Source: Martinezella lusitana (GTDB lineage: Bacteria; Pseudomonadota; Alphaproteobacteria; Rhizobiales; Rhizobiaceae). Taken from it: a stretch of DNA of 64,000 bases. Positions within the stretch are counted from its first letter, which is position 1, and every line of letters begins with the position of its first letter. The translations under genes and the position numbers were made by a program. Positions 26,495 through 35,661 of the stretch are shown piece by piece. Below the pieces are notes generated by a model. That model saw nothing but the letters and a program-made list of their open reading frames with translations, did not search any database and had not been told where the DNA came from. The stretch lies in the NCBI RefSeq assembly GCF_900094565.1, contig NZ_FMAF01000003.1, positions 553,948-617,947 on the forward strand, in the 5' to 3' direction.

Positions 26495-29400
26495 CTATTC
26501 CGCAGCAATGGCCGGTGGCAGATGATCGACGGCGTCGTTGCTCTCCTCCTGCTTGGCCGCTGGCTCCGCCGACTTGCTCTTCGGCTCGCGGCCGAAGAAC
26601 AGGGCATAGCCTGCAGGCAGCACGAAAATGGTCAGCACGGTCGCAACCAGGATGCCGCCCATCATGGCGTAGGCGAGCGGACCCCAGAAGACGCCGCGCG
26701 AGATCGGGATCAGCGCGAGCACCGCCGTCAGTGCCGTCAGCATGATCGGCCGGAAACGACGTACGGCAGAGCCGATGATCGCCTCCTTCCGGTCCATGCC
26801 CGCCGCGATATCCTGGTCGATCTGGTCGACGAGGATGATCGAGTTGCGGATGATGATGCCGAGCAGCGCGATGACGCCGAGGATCGCCACGAAGCCGAAG
26901 GGCGCACCGCTGATCAGTAGGGCCGCTGCCGCACCGATGATGCCGAGCGGGCCGGTGGCCAGCACCAGCATCGCCTTGCCGAAGTGCTGCAGCTGAACCA
27001 TCAGCAACACGACGATGATGACGAGCATGATCGGCGCCTTGGCAGCGATCGAGGCCTGGCTTTCGGCGCTGTCTTCGGCACCGCCCTGGATCTCGATCTT
27101 GTAGCCGGCCGGCAGACTGTTTCTGAGATCCGCCATGCCGTTATAGAGCGCGGCGGTCACGTCGTTCGACTGCACATTGTCGGGCAATGTCGCCCGCACG
27201 GTGATGGTCGGCAGGCGGTCGCGACGCCATTCGATGCTTTGCTCCATCACGGGCACGACCTTGGCGACCTGCGATAGCGGCACGAACCCGCCGGTATCCG
27301 TCGGGATATAGACGGAGTTGACCGATGTCAGCAGATGACGGCTGGCGTCCGGCTCTCGGGCGACGATCCCGACAGTTTCCTCGCCTTCGCGGTAGTTGTC
27401 GAGCGTGAAGCCGGACATCGAGGCCTGCAGTATCTGGCGGATGCGCTGCGAGGTGACGCCGAGCGCGCGGGCGCGGTCCTGATCGATGACCAGCTTCATG
27501 GCCGGCACCGGCTCGAGCCAATCGTCGTGGATGGCGCCGAGCAGCGGATTCTGGGAGAAGCGCTGCTTCACCTCGTCGGCAATGTGGCGAACCTCCTGCC
27601 GATCCGGACCCATGACGCGCAGCTGCACCGGCCAGCCTGTGGGCGGACCGAGGAACAGGCGGTCGACCTTGCTGCGGACGGACGGGAAGTCCGCCGCGAG
27701 GATGGAACGCAGCTTGGTGATCAGCCGCTCGCGTGCCGGTTCGTCCTTGGCCATGACAAGCATCTGGGCATAGTTCGGGTTGGTGAGCTGCTGATCGAGC
27801 GGCAGGAAGAAGCGCGGCGCGCCCTGGCCGACATAGGTGGCGATGAAACGCTTGTCCGGATCATCGGCCATGCGCGATTCGAGCGCCTGCGCCTGCCGTT
27901 CCACTTCCTTGATGCTGGTTCCCTCGGGCAGCCACAAATCCACAAGGATCTCCGGACGCGACGATTGCGGGAAGAAGTTCTGCGGAATGAACTGGAAGGA
28001 CCAGAGGCTGCCGACGAAGGCGGCAAGCGTCACAAGCAGCACGATGATGCGATGGCGCACGGCCCAGGAGACCGAGGACCGCAGGCGACGATAGAAGCGC
28101 GTGTCGAAGACATCGTGATGCTCGCCGGCATGATGGCGCTGCTTGAGGATCATGTAGCCAAGCCATGGCGTGAAATAGACGGCGACGAACCAGGACACCA
28201 CGAGCGCGATGCCGACGACATAGAAGAGCGTGCGGACATATTCGCCCGCCGTCGATGCCGCAAAGCCCACCGGAATGAAGCCGGCCGTGGTGATCAGCGT
28301 ACCGGTCAGCATCGGGAAGGCGGTCGAGGAATAGGCGAAGCTGGCCGCATCGAGCTTTACCAGCCCCTCCTCCAGCTTGCGCTCCATGAGCTCGACCACG
28401 ATCATGGCGTCGTCGACCAACAGGCCGAGCGCGATGATGAGCGCGCCGAGCGAGATGCGCTGCAGGTCGATGCCGAGCTCGTACATGATGGCAAAGGTCG
28501 CGGCCAGCACCAGCGGAATGGCGATGGCGATCACGAGGCCGGAACGCCAGCCGATCGACACGAACGAGACGATCAGCACGATGACAAGCGCCTCGCCGAG
28601 CGCATGCATGAACTCGCTGATGGCGTCGGTAACGACCTCAGGCTGGTTGGCGATCTGGTCGACCTGAACGCCGACCGGCAGCGAAGCCTCGAAGCGCTTA
28701 TAGGTTTCCTCCACGGACGCACCGACATCGGTCACCTTGTAGCCGTTGGCCATGACGACACCGAGCTGCACGCTCGCGTGGCCATTGTAGAGGAATTTGG
28801 CGGTGTAGGGATCCTGCAGCCCGGCTGTGACGGTGGCGATATCGCCGAGGCGGGTCACCTGGCCGCCAGCGGTCAGGCGCAGATTCTTGATGTCCTCGAT
28901 CCTGTTGACATCGCCTTCGACCGAGATGCGCACGGAGCGCGTGCTGGTATCGACGTTGCCGGCCGGATCGACGTTGTTCTGGCCGACGACGGCGTTCTTC
29001 AGGTCGTTGAGCGTCAGTCCGCGCTCGGCCAGCACCTTGGAGGAAACATCGATATAGATCTGCTCCGCCTGGTCGCCGATGATGGTGGCCTTCTCGACGC
29101 CGGGCGTGGAAAGCAGCATGTCGCGCGCCTGGATGGCGAATTTCTTCAGTTCCGGATAGGTGAAGCCATCGCCGCTGATCGAATGCAGCGTAATGAAGGT
29201 ATCGCCGAATTCATCGTTGAAATAGGGACCCAGCAGGCCGGATGGCAGCTCGTTGCTGATATCGCCGACCTTCTTGCGGATCTGGTAGAAGGCGTCCTTC
29301 ACCTGTGCGGTGTTGGTGTCACCCTTGATCTGGACGGTGGTGATGGCAAAGCCGGCGCGGGTATAGGATTTGACCCAATCGAGATGCGGCGTTTCCTGCA

Positions 29401-29647
29401 GCTTGCGCTCGATCTTGTTGACCACCTGGTCTTCCATGTCCTGCAGGGAGGCACCGGGCCAGACGGTCTGCACGACCATGACGCGGAAGGTGAAATCCGG
29501 ATCTTCCTTCTGACCCATATGGGTCAGGCCCAGCGCACCGGCGATGATGATGAGACCGAACAGGAACCGCGCAATGCTCGGATGGCCGATCGCCCAGCGC
29601 GACAGGTTGAAAGGCTTCTTCTCGCCGGAAGTGTTGTTGATGGACAT
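26495..29647 (-). CDS. RND efflux pump inner-membrane permease
   Basis: The 1050-residue AcrB-type transporter has about 12 membrane helices, with large periplasmic loops after TM1 and TM7. The TM4 proton-relay acidic pair is seen in ALGLLVDDAMIVVELME. The N-terminus FARFL-like SIARFLFGLIIIAGALG and HMGQKEDPDFTFR resemble the NolG/CzcA-related subgroup rather than classic AcrB. It is the third gene after tetR and the adaptor, 21 bases downstream of the latter. Substrate cannot be told; an outer-membrane channel is not encoded here. Confidence 0.93.
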   Translation of the reverse strand: MSINNTSGEKKPFNLSRWAIGHPSIARFLFGLIIIAGALGLTHMGQKEDPDFTFRVMVVQTVWPGASLQDMEDQVVNKIERKLQETPHLDWVKSYTRAGFAITTVQIKGDTNTAQVKDAFYQIRKKVGDISNELPSGLLGPYFNDEFGDTFITLHSISGDGFTYPELKKFAIQARDMLLSTPGVEKATIIGDQAEQIYIDVSSKVLAERGLTLNDLKNAVVGQNNVDPAGNVDTSTRSVRISVEGDVNRIEDIKNLRLTAGGQVTRLGDIATVTAGLQDPYTAKFLYNGHASVQLGVVMANGYKVTDVGASVEETYKRFEASLPVGVQVDQIANQPEVVTDAISEFMHALGEALVIVLIVSFVSIGWRSGLVIAIAIPLVLAATFAIMYELGIDLQRISLGALIIALGLLVDDAMIVVELMERKLEEGLVKLDAASFAYSSTAFPMLTGTLITTAGFIPVGFAASTAGEYVRTLFYVVGIALVVSWFVAVYFTPWLGYMILKQRHHAGEHHDVFDTRFYRRLRSSVSWAVRHRIIVLLVTLAAFVGSLWSFQFIPQNFFPQSSRPEILVDLWLPEGTSIKEVERQAQALESRMADDPDKRFIATYVGQGAPRFFLPLDQQLTNPNYAQMLVMAKDEPARERLITKLRSILAADFPSVRSKVDRLFLGPPTGWPVQLRVMGPDRQEVRHIADEVKQRFSQNPLLGAIHDDWLEPVPAMKLVIDQDRARALGVTSQRIRQILQASMSGFTLDNYREGEETVGIVAREPDASRHLLTSVNSVYIPTDTGGFVPLSQVAKVVPVMEQSIEWRRDRLPTITVRATLPDNVQSNDVTAALYNGMADLRNSLPAGYKIEIQGGAEDSAESQASIAAKAPIMLVIIVVLLMVQLQHFGKAMLVLATGPLGIIGAAAALLISGAPFGFVAILGVIALLGIIIRNSIILVDQIDQDIAAGMDRKEAIIGSAVRRFRPIMLTALTAVLALIPISRGVFWGPLAYAMMGGILVATVLTIFVLPAGYALFFGREPKSKSAEPAAKQEESNDAVDHLPPAIAAE

Positions 29648-29668
29648 GATTTCGCCCTCTCGGTTCCG

Positions 29669-30823
29669 TTAGCGCACGATGTCCGCCGCCGAAGCGGCAT
29701 GGGTATCGGCGGCGGCCTGCTGAGCTGAAGCGGCCGAAAGCTTGACCTTCATATTCTCGGTCATGAACTGCGTGCCGGCCGCGACCACGACATCGCCGGC
29801 CCGGAGGCCATCGGCAACGCGGACGCCGTCATCGGCGAAATCCGCAACCTTGACAGCTCGGGAATGCACGATACCGGCACCACGGTCGACGAGCCAGACG
29901 ATCTGCTGCCCATTCCTTTGCGCAAGGGCGCTCAGAGGAATGGAAACATAGGGCTGAGTATTGTCGGCCTGCGCCTCGATCGTCGCCGTCATGCCGAGGA
30001 GCACACGCGGATCGTTCGGCAGGCTCACGCGCACCGCAAACGTTCGCGATTGGGTATCGGCACTGCCAGCCACCTCACGCACCTTGCCGTCAAGCACCAG
30101 CGCATCATCGGACCAGAAGCGCGCCTTGACATCCTTGCCGACCTTGAACTGCGCGATATCCATTTCCGGCACGGCGATCAGCACTTCCTTCTCACCGTCG
30201 ACGGCGACGGTGATAACCGGTGTGCCGGAGCTGACCACCTGACCGACATCGGCATTGATTGTGGTGACGATGCCGCTCATATCCGACGTCAGGTCGCTGT
30301 AGGCGACCTGGTTTTTCGCCTCGGCCAGCGCCGACACAGCGGAATCCCGCGTCGAGACGGCCTGATCATAGGAAAGCTCGGCCTGTTCGAGCTGCGATTT
30401 CGAGCCGACGCTCTTGTCGAAGAGCAGTTGGGCGCGGTTGCGGGCAAGCTCGGTCGTCTGCACCTGCTTTTCCGCCGAATCCAGATCCGCCTGCGAGCGG
30501 CGCACCGCCAGAACGTAATCGGTGGCGTCGATGCGGGCGAGCACGTCGCCAGGCTTGACCTTCTCGCCGATGTCAACCTTGCGCTCGACGATCTTGCCGT
30601 TGACGCGGAAGCCGAGGTTCATATCCGTCCGTGCCTTGACAGAGCCGGAATAGTCGAGCTTGCGCGTCGTATCCGCCTGGGCGATCTCGACCACTTTCAC
30701 CGGCCGGATCACTTCAGCCGTCTCTTCCTTCTTCTCATTGCAGCCCGAAAGTGCGAGCCCCAAGGCGGCAAATAAAGCAGCGCCGGCAACGGTCCGTAGG
30801 GTGGTGGTTGTCAGCGAAACCAT
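29669..30823 (-). CDS. RND efflux periplasmic adaptor (membrane fusion) lipoprotein
   Basis: The protein has 384 residues. A lipobox lies at about residue 28 (ALGLALSGCNEKK), so it is anchored by a lipidated Cys. The adaptor domains are visible: LDYSGSVKARTDMNLGFRVNGKIVER (lipoyl half), an alpha-hairpin (about 100-165), and the beta-barrel with VVSSGTPVITVAVDGEKEV. It links the permease to an outer-membrane TolC protein. It stands between tetR (61-base gap) and the permease (21 bases), in one operon. Confidence 0.93.
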   Translation of the reverse strand: MVSLTTTTLRTVAGAALFAALGLALSGCNEKKEETAEVIRPVKVVEIAQADTTRKLDYSGSVKARTDMNLGFRVNGKIVERKVDIGEKVKPGDVLARIDATDYVLAVRRSQADLDSAEKQVQTTELARNRAQLLFDKSVGSKSQLEQAELSYDQAVSTRDSAVSALAEAKNQVAYSDLTSDMSGIVTTINADVGQVVSSGTPVITVAVDGEKEVLIAVPEMDIAQFKVGKDVKARFWSDDALVLDGKVREVAGSADTQSRTFAVRVSLPNDPRVLLGMTATIEAQADNTQPYVSIPLSALAQRNGQQIVWLVDRGAGIVHSRAVKVADFADDGVRVADGLRAGDVVVAAGTQFMTENMKVKLSAASAQQAAADTHAASAADIVR

Positions 30824-30884
30824 GTCGCTCTCCTAAAGTCGAACAAAGAGTGGGAGCGCGCCGGCCAATGCGGTGCGCGGAGTG

Positions 30885-31499
30885 TTATTTCTTCAAGGCT
30901 CTGATGGCGAATTCGATAAGATCCTCGGGCTTGGCCTGGTATGTCTTGCCGAGGCATTGTGCGACCATCTGCGGATGACAGAGATCGACGGTCGCCGAAG
31001 CGAAGCACTTGGCCGCGATAACCGGATCCTGCTCGACGAACTCGCCGGCAGCTATGCCTTCGGCGATGATCTCGGCAACCAGATCCTGAATACGAACGAT
31101 GTGCTTCTCGATGACATGCCATGCGCTCTCGATGGCGATGACAACCATCTCATGAACCTTCTGCTCATCGAGCATGGTCTCCAGCGTCATCTTGTACTGG
31201 CCCATGGCGTAGGCCCGTAGTCGATCGGATGCGCTGATCGGCTGATTGCGGATATTGAGGGCCATCAGGTAACTTTGTTCGAGCATACGCCCGCAGAGGG
31301 CCTGATGAATCTCGCCCTTGGAGGCGAAGAACCGGTAGATATTCGCGGTCGACATGCCGAGATCGCGAGCAATGTCGGCAACGGTCGTCTTGCTGTAACC
31401 ATAGTGGCGAAACAGCTTTTCGGCGGCAACGAGAATTCGCGCGATGTTTTCCTGACGCGCAGGATCGGCGCTGATATCGGGAAGATCGAGCATGAGCAT
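30885..31499 (-). CDS. TetR/AcrR family repressor of the RND operon
   Basis: The 204-residue regulator has an N-terminal helix-turn-helix (about 20-65: ARILVAAEKLFRHYGYSKTTVADIARDLGMSTANIYRFFASK) and a ligand-binding C-terminal domain. It heads the operon with the adaptor and permease, so it most likely represses its own transcription. A perfect long palindrome begins four bases upstream of its start codon and is the obvious operator candidate. The ligand is presumably a pump substrate. Confidence 0.92.
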   Translation of the reverse strand: MLMLDLPDISADPARQENIARILVAAEKLFRHYGYSKTTVADIARDLGMSTANIYRFFASKGEIHQALCGRMLEQSYLMALNIRNQPISASDRLRAYAMGQYKMTLETMLDEQKVHEMVVIAIESAWHVIEKHIVRIQDLVAEIIAEGIAAGEFVEQDPVIAAKCFASATVDLCHPQMVAQCLGKTYQAKPEDLIEFAIRALKK

Positions 31500-31502
31500 A
31501 AC

Positions 31503-31554
31503 CTGATGATTTACGAGTGACGATTTTCAATTTTCGTCACTCGTAAATCATCAG
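31503..31554 (-). promoter_or_regulatory. 52-bp perfect palindrome, likely TetR operator of the RND operon
   Basis: Two 21-base arms (31503-31523 and 31534-31554) are exactly complementary around a 10-base AT-rich spacer. The inner core of each arm reads TTACGAGTGACGA. It lies directly upstream of tetR and could bind two TetR dimers or block translation if transcribed. Confidence 0.75.
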
Positions 31555-31724
31555 AGCGCCGATGTCAAGAAAGCCGCCCACAACTGCAGGCAGCTTTCAG
31601 ATGCTATTGAATAAACCGAGATTGCGCCGGACAACTTGAAACAAGAGTTAAATCATCGACAACGCGCCTGGCGGAACGGAGTCGGAAGTGTCCGACATTT
31701 TATCGCGGAACGATCGACGCGTGA

Positions 31725-32204
31725 TCAGGCGCCCAAAAGCGCCGGGCGGAAGCGGCGGATGCTCAAAAAGCCGACAAGCACGCACACGACCAAGAGCGCC
31801 GCCTGGGCCGCAAGTATCGGCGGCTCGTTGCCATTGGGCGCCAGTGCATTGAGCACAGGTATCTTCTGGAACGATTGGACGATCAGCACGAGACAGTTGA
31901 AAAAGAGAAGCACCATGGCCCCGATGATGAAGACGGGACGCCAGATGCCTGCAAGATGAAAGCTGTAGCGCGCCAGCGCGGTCGGTATGAAAATGAGAAC
32001 GCAGAGACTGCCGACGATGATTGCCGGCGTGACAGTGTGAAACGGAAACAGAAAACCCGTCAAACTGGTAAGAATGGTCGTGACCATATAGACCAGCGTC
32101 GATCGCTCGTGACGATTGGCCGTGAGAAAACCAGAGGCAACGACAATGCCGCTGACGATGGCAATCAAACTTATGACGACGTGAATTAAGAGAATTCCAG
32201 ACAT
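31725..32204 (-). CDS. Small four-helix membrane protein of unknown function
   Basis: The 159-residue protein starts at ATG 32204 (MSGILLIHVVISLIAIVSG); the longer frame to 32423 adds an Arg/Pro-rich leader that I reject. Four hydrophobic segments are at about 5-25, 38-60, 68-90 and 97-118, with a last one near 132-152 possible. It resembles small DUF2306-like or uncharacterised inner-membrane proteins of rhizobia. It has no partner gene in the same unit. Function unknown. Confidence 0.7.
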   Translation of the reverse strand: MSGILLIHVVISLIAIVSGIVVASGFLTANRHERSTLVYMVTTILTSLTGFLFPFHTVTPAIIVGSLCVLIFIPTALARYSFHLAGIWRPVFIIGAMVLLFFNCLVLIVQSFQKIPVLNALAPNGNEPPILAAQAALLVVCVLVGFLSIRRFRPALLGA

Positions 32205-32319
32205 TCGCCCCTCCGTTGAGTATTGCATTTCGTGAAAATGACAGCCCAATGCGCGAATGCGGAATATACATGAAACGCGCCGCGCGAACCAGCGCGGCGC
32301 GAAGCCGTGAAATGGCCGC

Positions 32320-32751
32320 TTAGGCGGCGTGGACTTCCAACGAAATCGGAACGGAGGCGAGTGCCTTCGAAACCGGGCAACCGGCCTTGGCCTTATTGGC
32401 AAGCTCGGTGAAAGTGGCTTCATCGGCGCCTGGAATCTTGCCCGTCAGCGTCAGATGGATCGCGGTAATGGCAAAACCGCCTTCGACGCTTTCAAGCGTC
32501 ACCTTGGCCGTCGTTTCCATGCTCTCGGCGGTGAAACCGGCCTCGTTGAGGATCAGCGACAGGGCCATGGTGAAGCAACCGGCATGCGCAGCCCCGATCA
32601 GCTCTTCCGGATTGGTGCCGGCAACGCCTTCGAAACGGCTGGCGAAACCGTAAGGGTAGTGATTGAGCGCGCCGCTCTGCGTCGAGATCTGGCCTTTGCC
32701 ATCCTTCAAACCGCCGGCCCATTGAGCCGAACCTGTACGATTGATCTGCAT
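32320..32751 (-). CDS. osmC: OsmC family organic hydroperoxide reductase
   Basis: The 143-residue protein is the same length as E. coli OsmC and has its two redox cysteines at the same places: Cys59 (HAGCFTMAL) and Cys125 (AGCPVSKAL). The opening GSAQWAGGLKDGKGQ is also OsmC-like rather than Ohr-like. The enzyme reduces organic peroxides with thiols in the cytoplasm. ATG 32751 follows AAGGAGGAC. It is divergent from the gntR gene, across a 375-base region with two large inverted repeats. Confidence 0.93.
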   Translation of the reverse strand: MQINRTGSAQWAGGLKDGKGQISTQSGALNHYPYGFASRFEGVAGTNPEELIGAAHAGCFTMALSLILNEAGFTAESMETTAKVTLESVEGGFAITAIHLTLTGKIPGADEATFTELANKAKAGCPVSKALASVPISLEVHAA

Positions 32752-32865
32752 GTCGTCCTCCTTGTCGTTGAAATGAGCTTTGGAAGCGGAATCGCCGCCT
32801 CCCCGCAATGACCGACGGCAAACGGCATTCACGCCATCCGCCCGGACACCATAGTCTTTCTATCC

Positions 32866-32909
32866 GTCGAAGACGACGCCGCCATAACAAGAGCAGCGTC
32901 GTCTTCGAC
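32866..32909. promoter_or_regulatory. 14-bp perfect inverted repeat in the osmC upstream region
   Basis: GTCGAAGACGACGC (32866-32879) is exactly complementary to GCGTCGTCTTCGAC (32896-32909) around 16 bases. It lies about 115-158 bases upstream of osmC. No T-run follows on either strand, so a terminator is unlikely; a protein site or an RNA hairpin in the osmC leader is possible. Confidence 0.5.
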
Positions 32910-32959
32910 AAAGCGCGGCACAGCGGATTGTTCCCACCGACAATCGCGCAAGGTTTTCA

Positions 32960-32996
32960 AATCATCATACAATATTATTGCCAATGTATGATGATT
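32960..32996 (+). promoter_or_regulatory. 12-bp inverted repeat, candidate operator of the gntR-dgoD unit
   Basis: AATCATCATACA (32960-32971) and TGTATGATGATT (32985-32996) are perfect complements with a 13-base AT-rich spacer, about 130 bases before gntR. The position and symmetry fit autoregulation by the FadR-type GntR protein; this is inference. Confidence 0.6.
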
Positions 32997-33126
32997 AGCG
33001 TATCTTGGCTTCGACGCGAAGGGTGCACGAAACGCAGGCCGGATGTCGGCCGCATGAAAGCCCCGCGCATGTCCCTCGTCGCGAGAGGTTTACGGGGCAA
33101 CATGCGACAGGTGTGGAGGAGATAGG

Positions 33127-33921
33127 GTGGATTCGCTTGAAGGACAGGAGCACGGCGCATCAGCCCAGCCCGAGCGCCGCCCGCGCGTCCGCAGGAACGT
33201 GACAGCGTCGATCGCCGAAGACATTTGCTCCGAACGCTATCCCTCGGGCTCGACCCTGCCGCGCGAAAACGATCTGTGCGGTATGTTCGGTGTGAGCCGT
33301 ACGGTCATCCGCGAATCCTTGAAAGTGCTGGAATCGAAGGGCCTCGTGCGCGGCAAGCCACGCGTCGGCACCACCGTCTGCGACAAGGACGATTGGAACA
33401 TCCTCGATCAGGACGTGCTGGAGTGGATGGGGCCTCATATCGCCGAATTCGATATTCTCGGATCCATCTTGGAGGCGCGCCGCACCATCGAGCCCGCCGC
33501 CGCCGAATATGCGGCGGAACGAGCCACCGCCCAGGAGATTGCCGACCTCGACCATGCATGGCGGCAGATGCGCGATAGCGCCAATGATCCGGAAAGTTTC
33601 ACCGAGGCCGATGTAGCCTTTCACAAGGTGCTGCTGAGCGCCAGCCACAACCAGGTGTTCCGTCGCCTGTCGAGCGCCATGCATGCCGGCCTCAAATACG
33701 CGCTTCATGCCTCGAATGTCGCCGCCCACAGCCGCGACGAGGCGATCACGGTCCATGGCGAATTGGTGGAGGCGCTGCGACTGCGCAACGGCGCCGCCGC
33801 ACGGAATTGCGCCCATCGCATGCTCGATCTCGCCGCCCGCGATCTTGCCGTCGAACGACGGTTGGACGATGGCCGGAGAATAAAACCAGAAACCCCGAAA
33901 TCCGCGGCTGCAGACCGCTGA
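33127..33921 (+). CDS. GntR/FadR-family transcriptional regulator (DgoR-like)
   Basis: The 264-residue protein starts at GTG 33127 behind GGAGGAGA. The winged helix-turn-helix is at about 20-85 ([35 protein letters not shown]), and the all-helical FadR-type FCD ligand domain is at about 105-240, with Asp and His metal ligands ([16 protein letters not shown]). The galactonate dehydratase gene begins 31 bases downstream, so it is probably the DgoR-type repressor of D-galactonate catabolism, responding to galactonate. E. coli DgoR has the same neighbour. Confidence 0.9.
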   Translation: MDSLEGQEHGASAQPERRPRVRRNVTASIAEDICSERYPSGSTLPRENDLCGMFGVSRTVIRESLKVLESKGLVRGKPRVGTTVCDKDDWNILDQDVLEWMGPHIAEFDILGSILEARRTIEPAAAEYAAERATAQEIADLDHAWRQMRDSANDPESFTEADVAFHKVLLSASHNQVFRRLSSAMHAGLKYALHASNVAAHSRDEAITVHGELVEALRLRNGAAARNCAHRMLDLAARDLAVERRLDDGRRIKPETPKSAAADR

Positions 33922-33952
33922 TATCATCCAAAGCCGAAATGGAATCATACCC

Positions 33953-35101
33953 ATGAAGATCACGAAACTGACGACGTATATTGTGCCGCCGCGCTGGATG
34001 TTCCTGAAGATCGAGACTGACGAGGGCATTGTCGGCTGGGGCGAGCCTGTCGTGGAAGGCCGGGCGCTGACCGTGCAGGCAGCCGTGCATGAGCTGGAAG
34101 ACTATCTGATCGGCAAGGATCCCTTCCTGATCGAGGACCACTGGAACGTCATGTACCGCGCCGGCTTCTATCGCGGTGGCGCGGTCCACATGAGCGCGAT
34201 TGCCGGCATCGACCAGGCGCTCTGGGACATCAAGGGCAAGGCGCTCGGACAGCCGATCCATTCGCTGCTCGGCGGCCAGGTGCGCGACAAGATCAAGGTC
34301 TATTCCTGGATCGGCGGCGACCGCCCCTCCGACGTCGCCAACAATGCGAAGGAGGTCGTCGCCCGCGGCTTCAAGGCGATCAAGCTCAACGGCTGCGAGG
34401 AGATGCAGATCGTCGATACCTACGACAAGGTCGAAAAAGCTGTCGAGACCATCGCCACCATCCGCGAGGCGATCGGTCCCTATATCGGCATCGGCGTCGA
34501 CTTCCATGGCCGCGTCCATCGGCCGATGGCCAAGGTGCTGGCCAAGGAGCTGGAACCCTACAAGCTGCTGTTCATCGAGGAGCCCGTTCTCTCTGAAAAC
34601 CGCGAAGCGCTGAAGGAAATCGCCAATCATTGCTCGACGCCGATCGCGCTCGGCGAGCGGCTCTTTTCACGCTGGGACTTCAAATCAGTGCTGTCGGACG
34701 GCTATGTCGACATTCTCCAGCCCGACCTCTCTCATGCCGGCGGCATCACCGAATGCCGCAAGATCGCTGCCATGGCGGAAGCCTATGACGTGGCGCTGGC
34801 GCCGCATTGCCCGCTCGGTCCGATCGCGCTTGCCGCCTGCCTGCAGGTCGATGCCGTCAGCTACAATGCCTTCATCCAGGAACAGAGCCTCGGCATCCAC
34901 TACAACAAGGGCAACGACATCCTCGACTATATCTCCAACAAGGAAGTGTTCCACTATGCCGACGGCTTCGTCTCGATCCCGCAGGGACCGGGTCTCGGCA
35001 TCGAGGTGGACGAGGCCTATGTCATCGAGCGTGCCAAGGAAGGCCATCGCTGGCGCAACCCGGTCTGGCGTCACGAGGACGGCAGCGTCGCCGAGTGGTA
35101 G
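33953..35101 (+). CDS. dgoD: D-galactonate dehydratase
   Basis: The 382-residue enolase-superfamily enzyme is nearly full length against E. coli DgoD. It begins [19 protein letters not shown], has the metal-ligand segments [16 protein letters not shown] and [14 protein letters not shown], and the base-carrying [14 protein letters not shown]. It removes water from D-galactonate to give 2-keto-3-deoxygalactonate in the DeLey-Doudoroff-type route. dgoK and dgoA are not adjacent, as an IS element and unrelated genes follow. The transcript ends in a clear terminator 50 bases downstream. Confidence 0.94.
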   Translation: MKITKLTTYIVPPRWMFLKIETDEGIVGWGEPVVEGRALTVQAAVHELEDYLIGKDPFLIEDHWNVMYRAGFYRGGAVHMSAIAGIDQALWDIKGKALGQPIHSLLGGQVRDKIKVYSWIGGDRPSDVANNAKEVVARGFKAIKLNGCEEMQIVDTYDKVEKAVETIATIREAIGPYIGIGVDFHGRVHRPMAKVLAKELEPYKLLFIEEPVLSENREALKEIANHCSTPIALGERLFSRWDFKSVLSDGYVDILQPDLSHAGGITECRKIAAMAEAYDVALAPHCPLGPIALAACLQVDAVSYNAFIQEQSLGIHYNKGNDILDYISNKEVFHYADGFVSIPQGPGLGIEVDEAYVIERAKEGHRWRNPVWRHEDGSVAEW

Positions 35102-35150
35102 GATCACAGTCCTTTCCTGACGGACGAAGGACCTCATATCCGGAATAACT

Positions 35151-35195
35151 AAGGGCCTGATGGCAGCAGATTTGCGCCATCAGGCCCTTTCTTTA
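35151..35195 (+). terminator. Rho-independent terminator of dgoD
   Basis: A 14-bp perfect stem (AAGGGCCTGATGGC / GCCATCAGGCCCTT) around an 11-base loop is followed by TTCTTT. Confidence 0.85.
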
Positions 35196-35301
35196 AACAG
35201 TGCTCTCTTAGAGCGTTTCTGCTTTTAGCTGAATCGGAAGGGATTCCGTTTTCGGTTGATTTGTGATTCAAGATGTTGGCTGGAGTGGAGGCCAGCATCT
35301 G

Positions 35302-35661
35302 ATGACTCGACCTCTTTCAAATGATCTTCGTAAGCGTGTTGTTGATGCGATCGCGGCCGGCGAGAGCTGCCGGTCGGTGGCGTCACGGTTCGGTATTGCG
35401 GTATCTTCGGCAGTGAAGTGGTCGCAGCGTTATCGTTCGAGCGGATCCGTCGCGCCCGGGAAGATGGGCGGTCATCGCAAGCGTGTTCTGGAGCCGTACC
35501 GGACGTTTATCGCGGAGCGGATCCACCAGACGCCGCATCTGTCACTGCACGCGTTGAAGGAAGAGTTGGCTGCACGAGGGGTGAAGGTATCCCACGACAC
35601 CGTGTGGCAGTTCCTACGGCGCGAAGGACTGCGGTTCAAAAAAAACACTGTTCGCCCTTGA
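35302..35661 (+). CDS. IS630-family transposase, first frame (OrfA)
   Basis: The frame encodes 119 residues from ATG 35302 (MTRPLSNDLRKRVVDAIAAG). The helix-turn-helix regions are clear (GESCRSVASRFGIAVSSAVKW, then ALKEELAARGVKVSHDTVWQFLRREG). It ends shortly after a run of eight A at 35638-35645, where the second frame opens. Alone it would supply only DNA binding. Confidence 0.85.
   Translation: MTRPLSNDLRKRVVDAIAAGESCRSVASRFGIAVSSAVKWSQRYRSSGSVAPGKMGGHRKRVLEPYRTFIAERIHQTPHLSLHALKEELAARGVKVSHDTVWQFLRREGLRFKKNTVRP

Larger units (their letters stand above)
32752..33126. other. Divergent regulatory region between osmC and gntR
   Basis: These 375 bases carry no credible ORF but two perfect inverted repeats, annotated separately (32866-32909 and 32960-32996). 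The sequence turns AT-rich around 32940-33000, where the gntR promoter is expected. GGAGGAGA ends the region just before the GTG start of gntR. Confidence 0.55.

Noticed and set aside
27335..29728. 797-residue open frame on the plus strand opposite the RND permease
   Set aside because: It is rich in Arg, His, Asp and Gly with no domain, and is the expected antisense frame of a high-GC gene. The same holds for long frames opposite the GcvT-family gene (57856-60105), prkA (10090-11697), spoVR (7304-8881) and the aldehyde dehydrogenase (48387-50213).
31681..31700. GTCGGA-AGTG-TCCGAC hairpin followed by ATTTTAT as a terminator
   Set aside because: No plus-strand gene ends before it, and on the minus strand there is no T-run, so its use cannot be supported.
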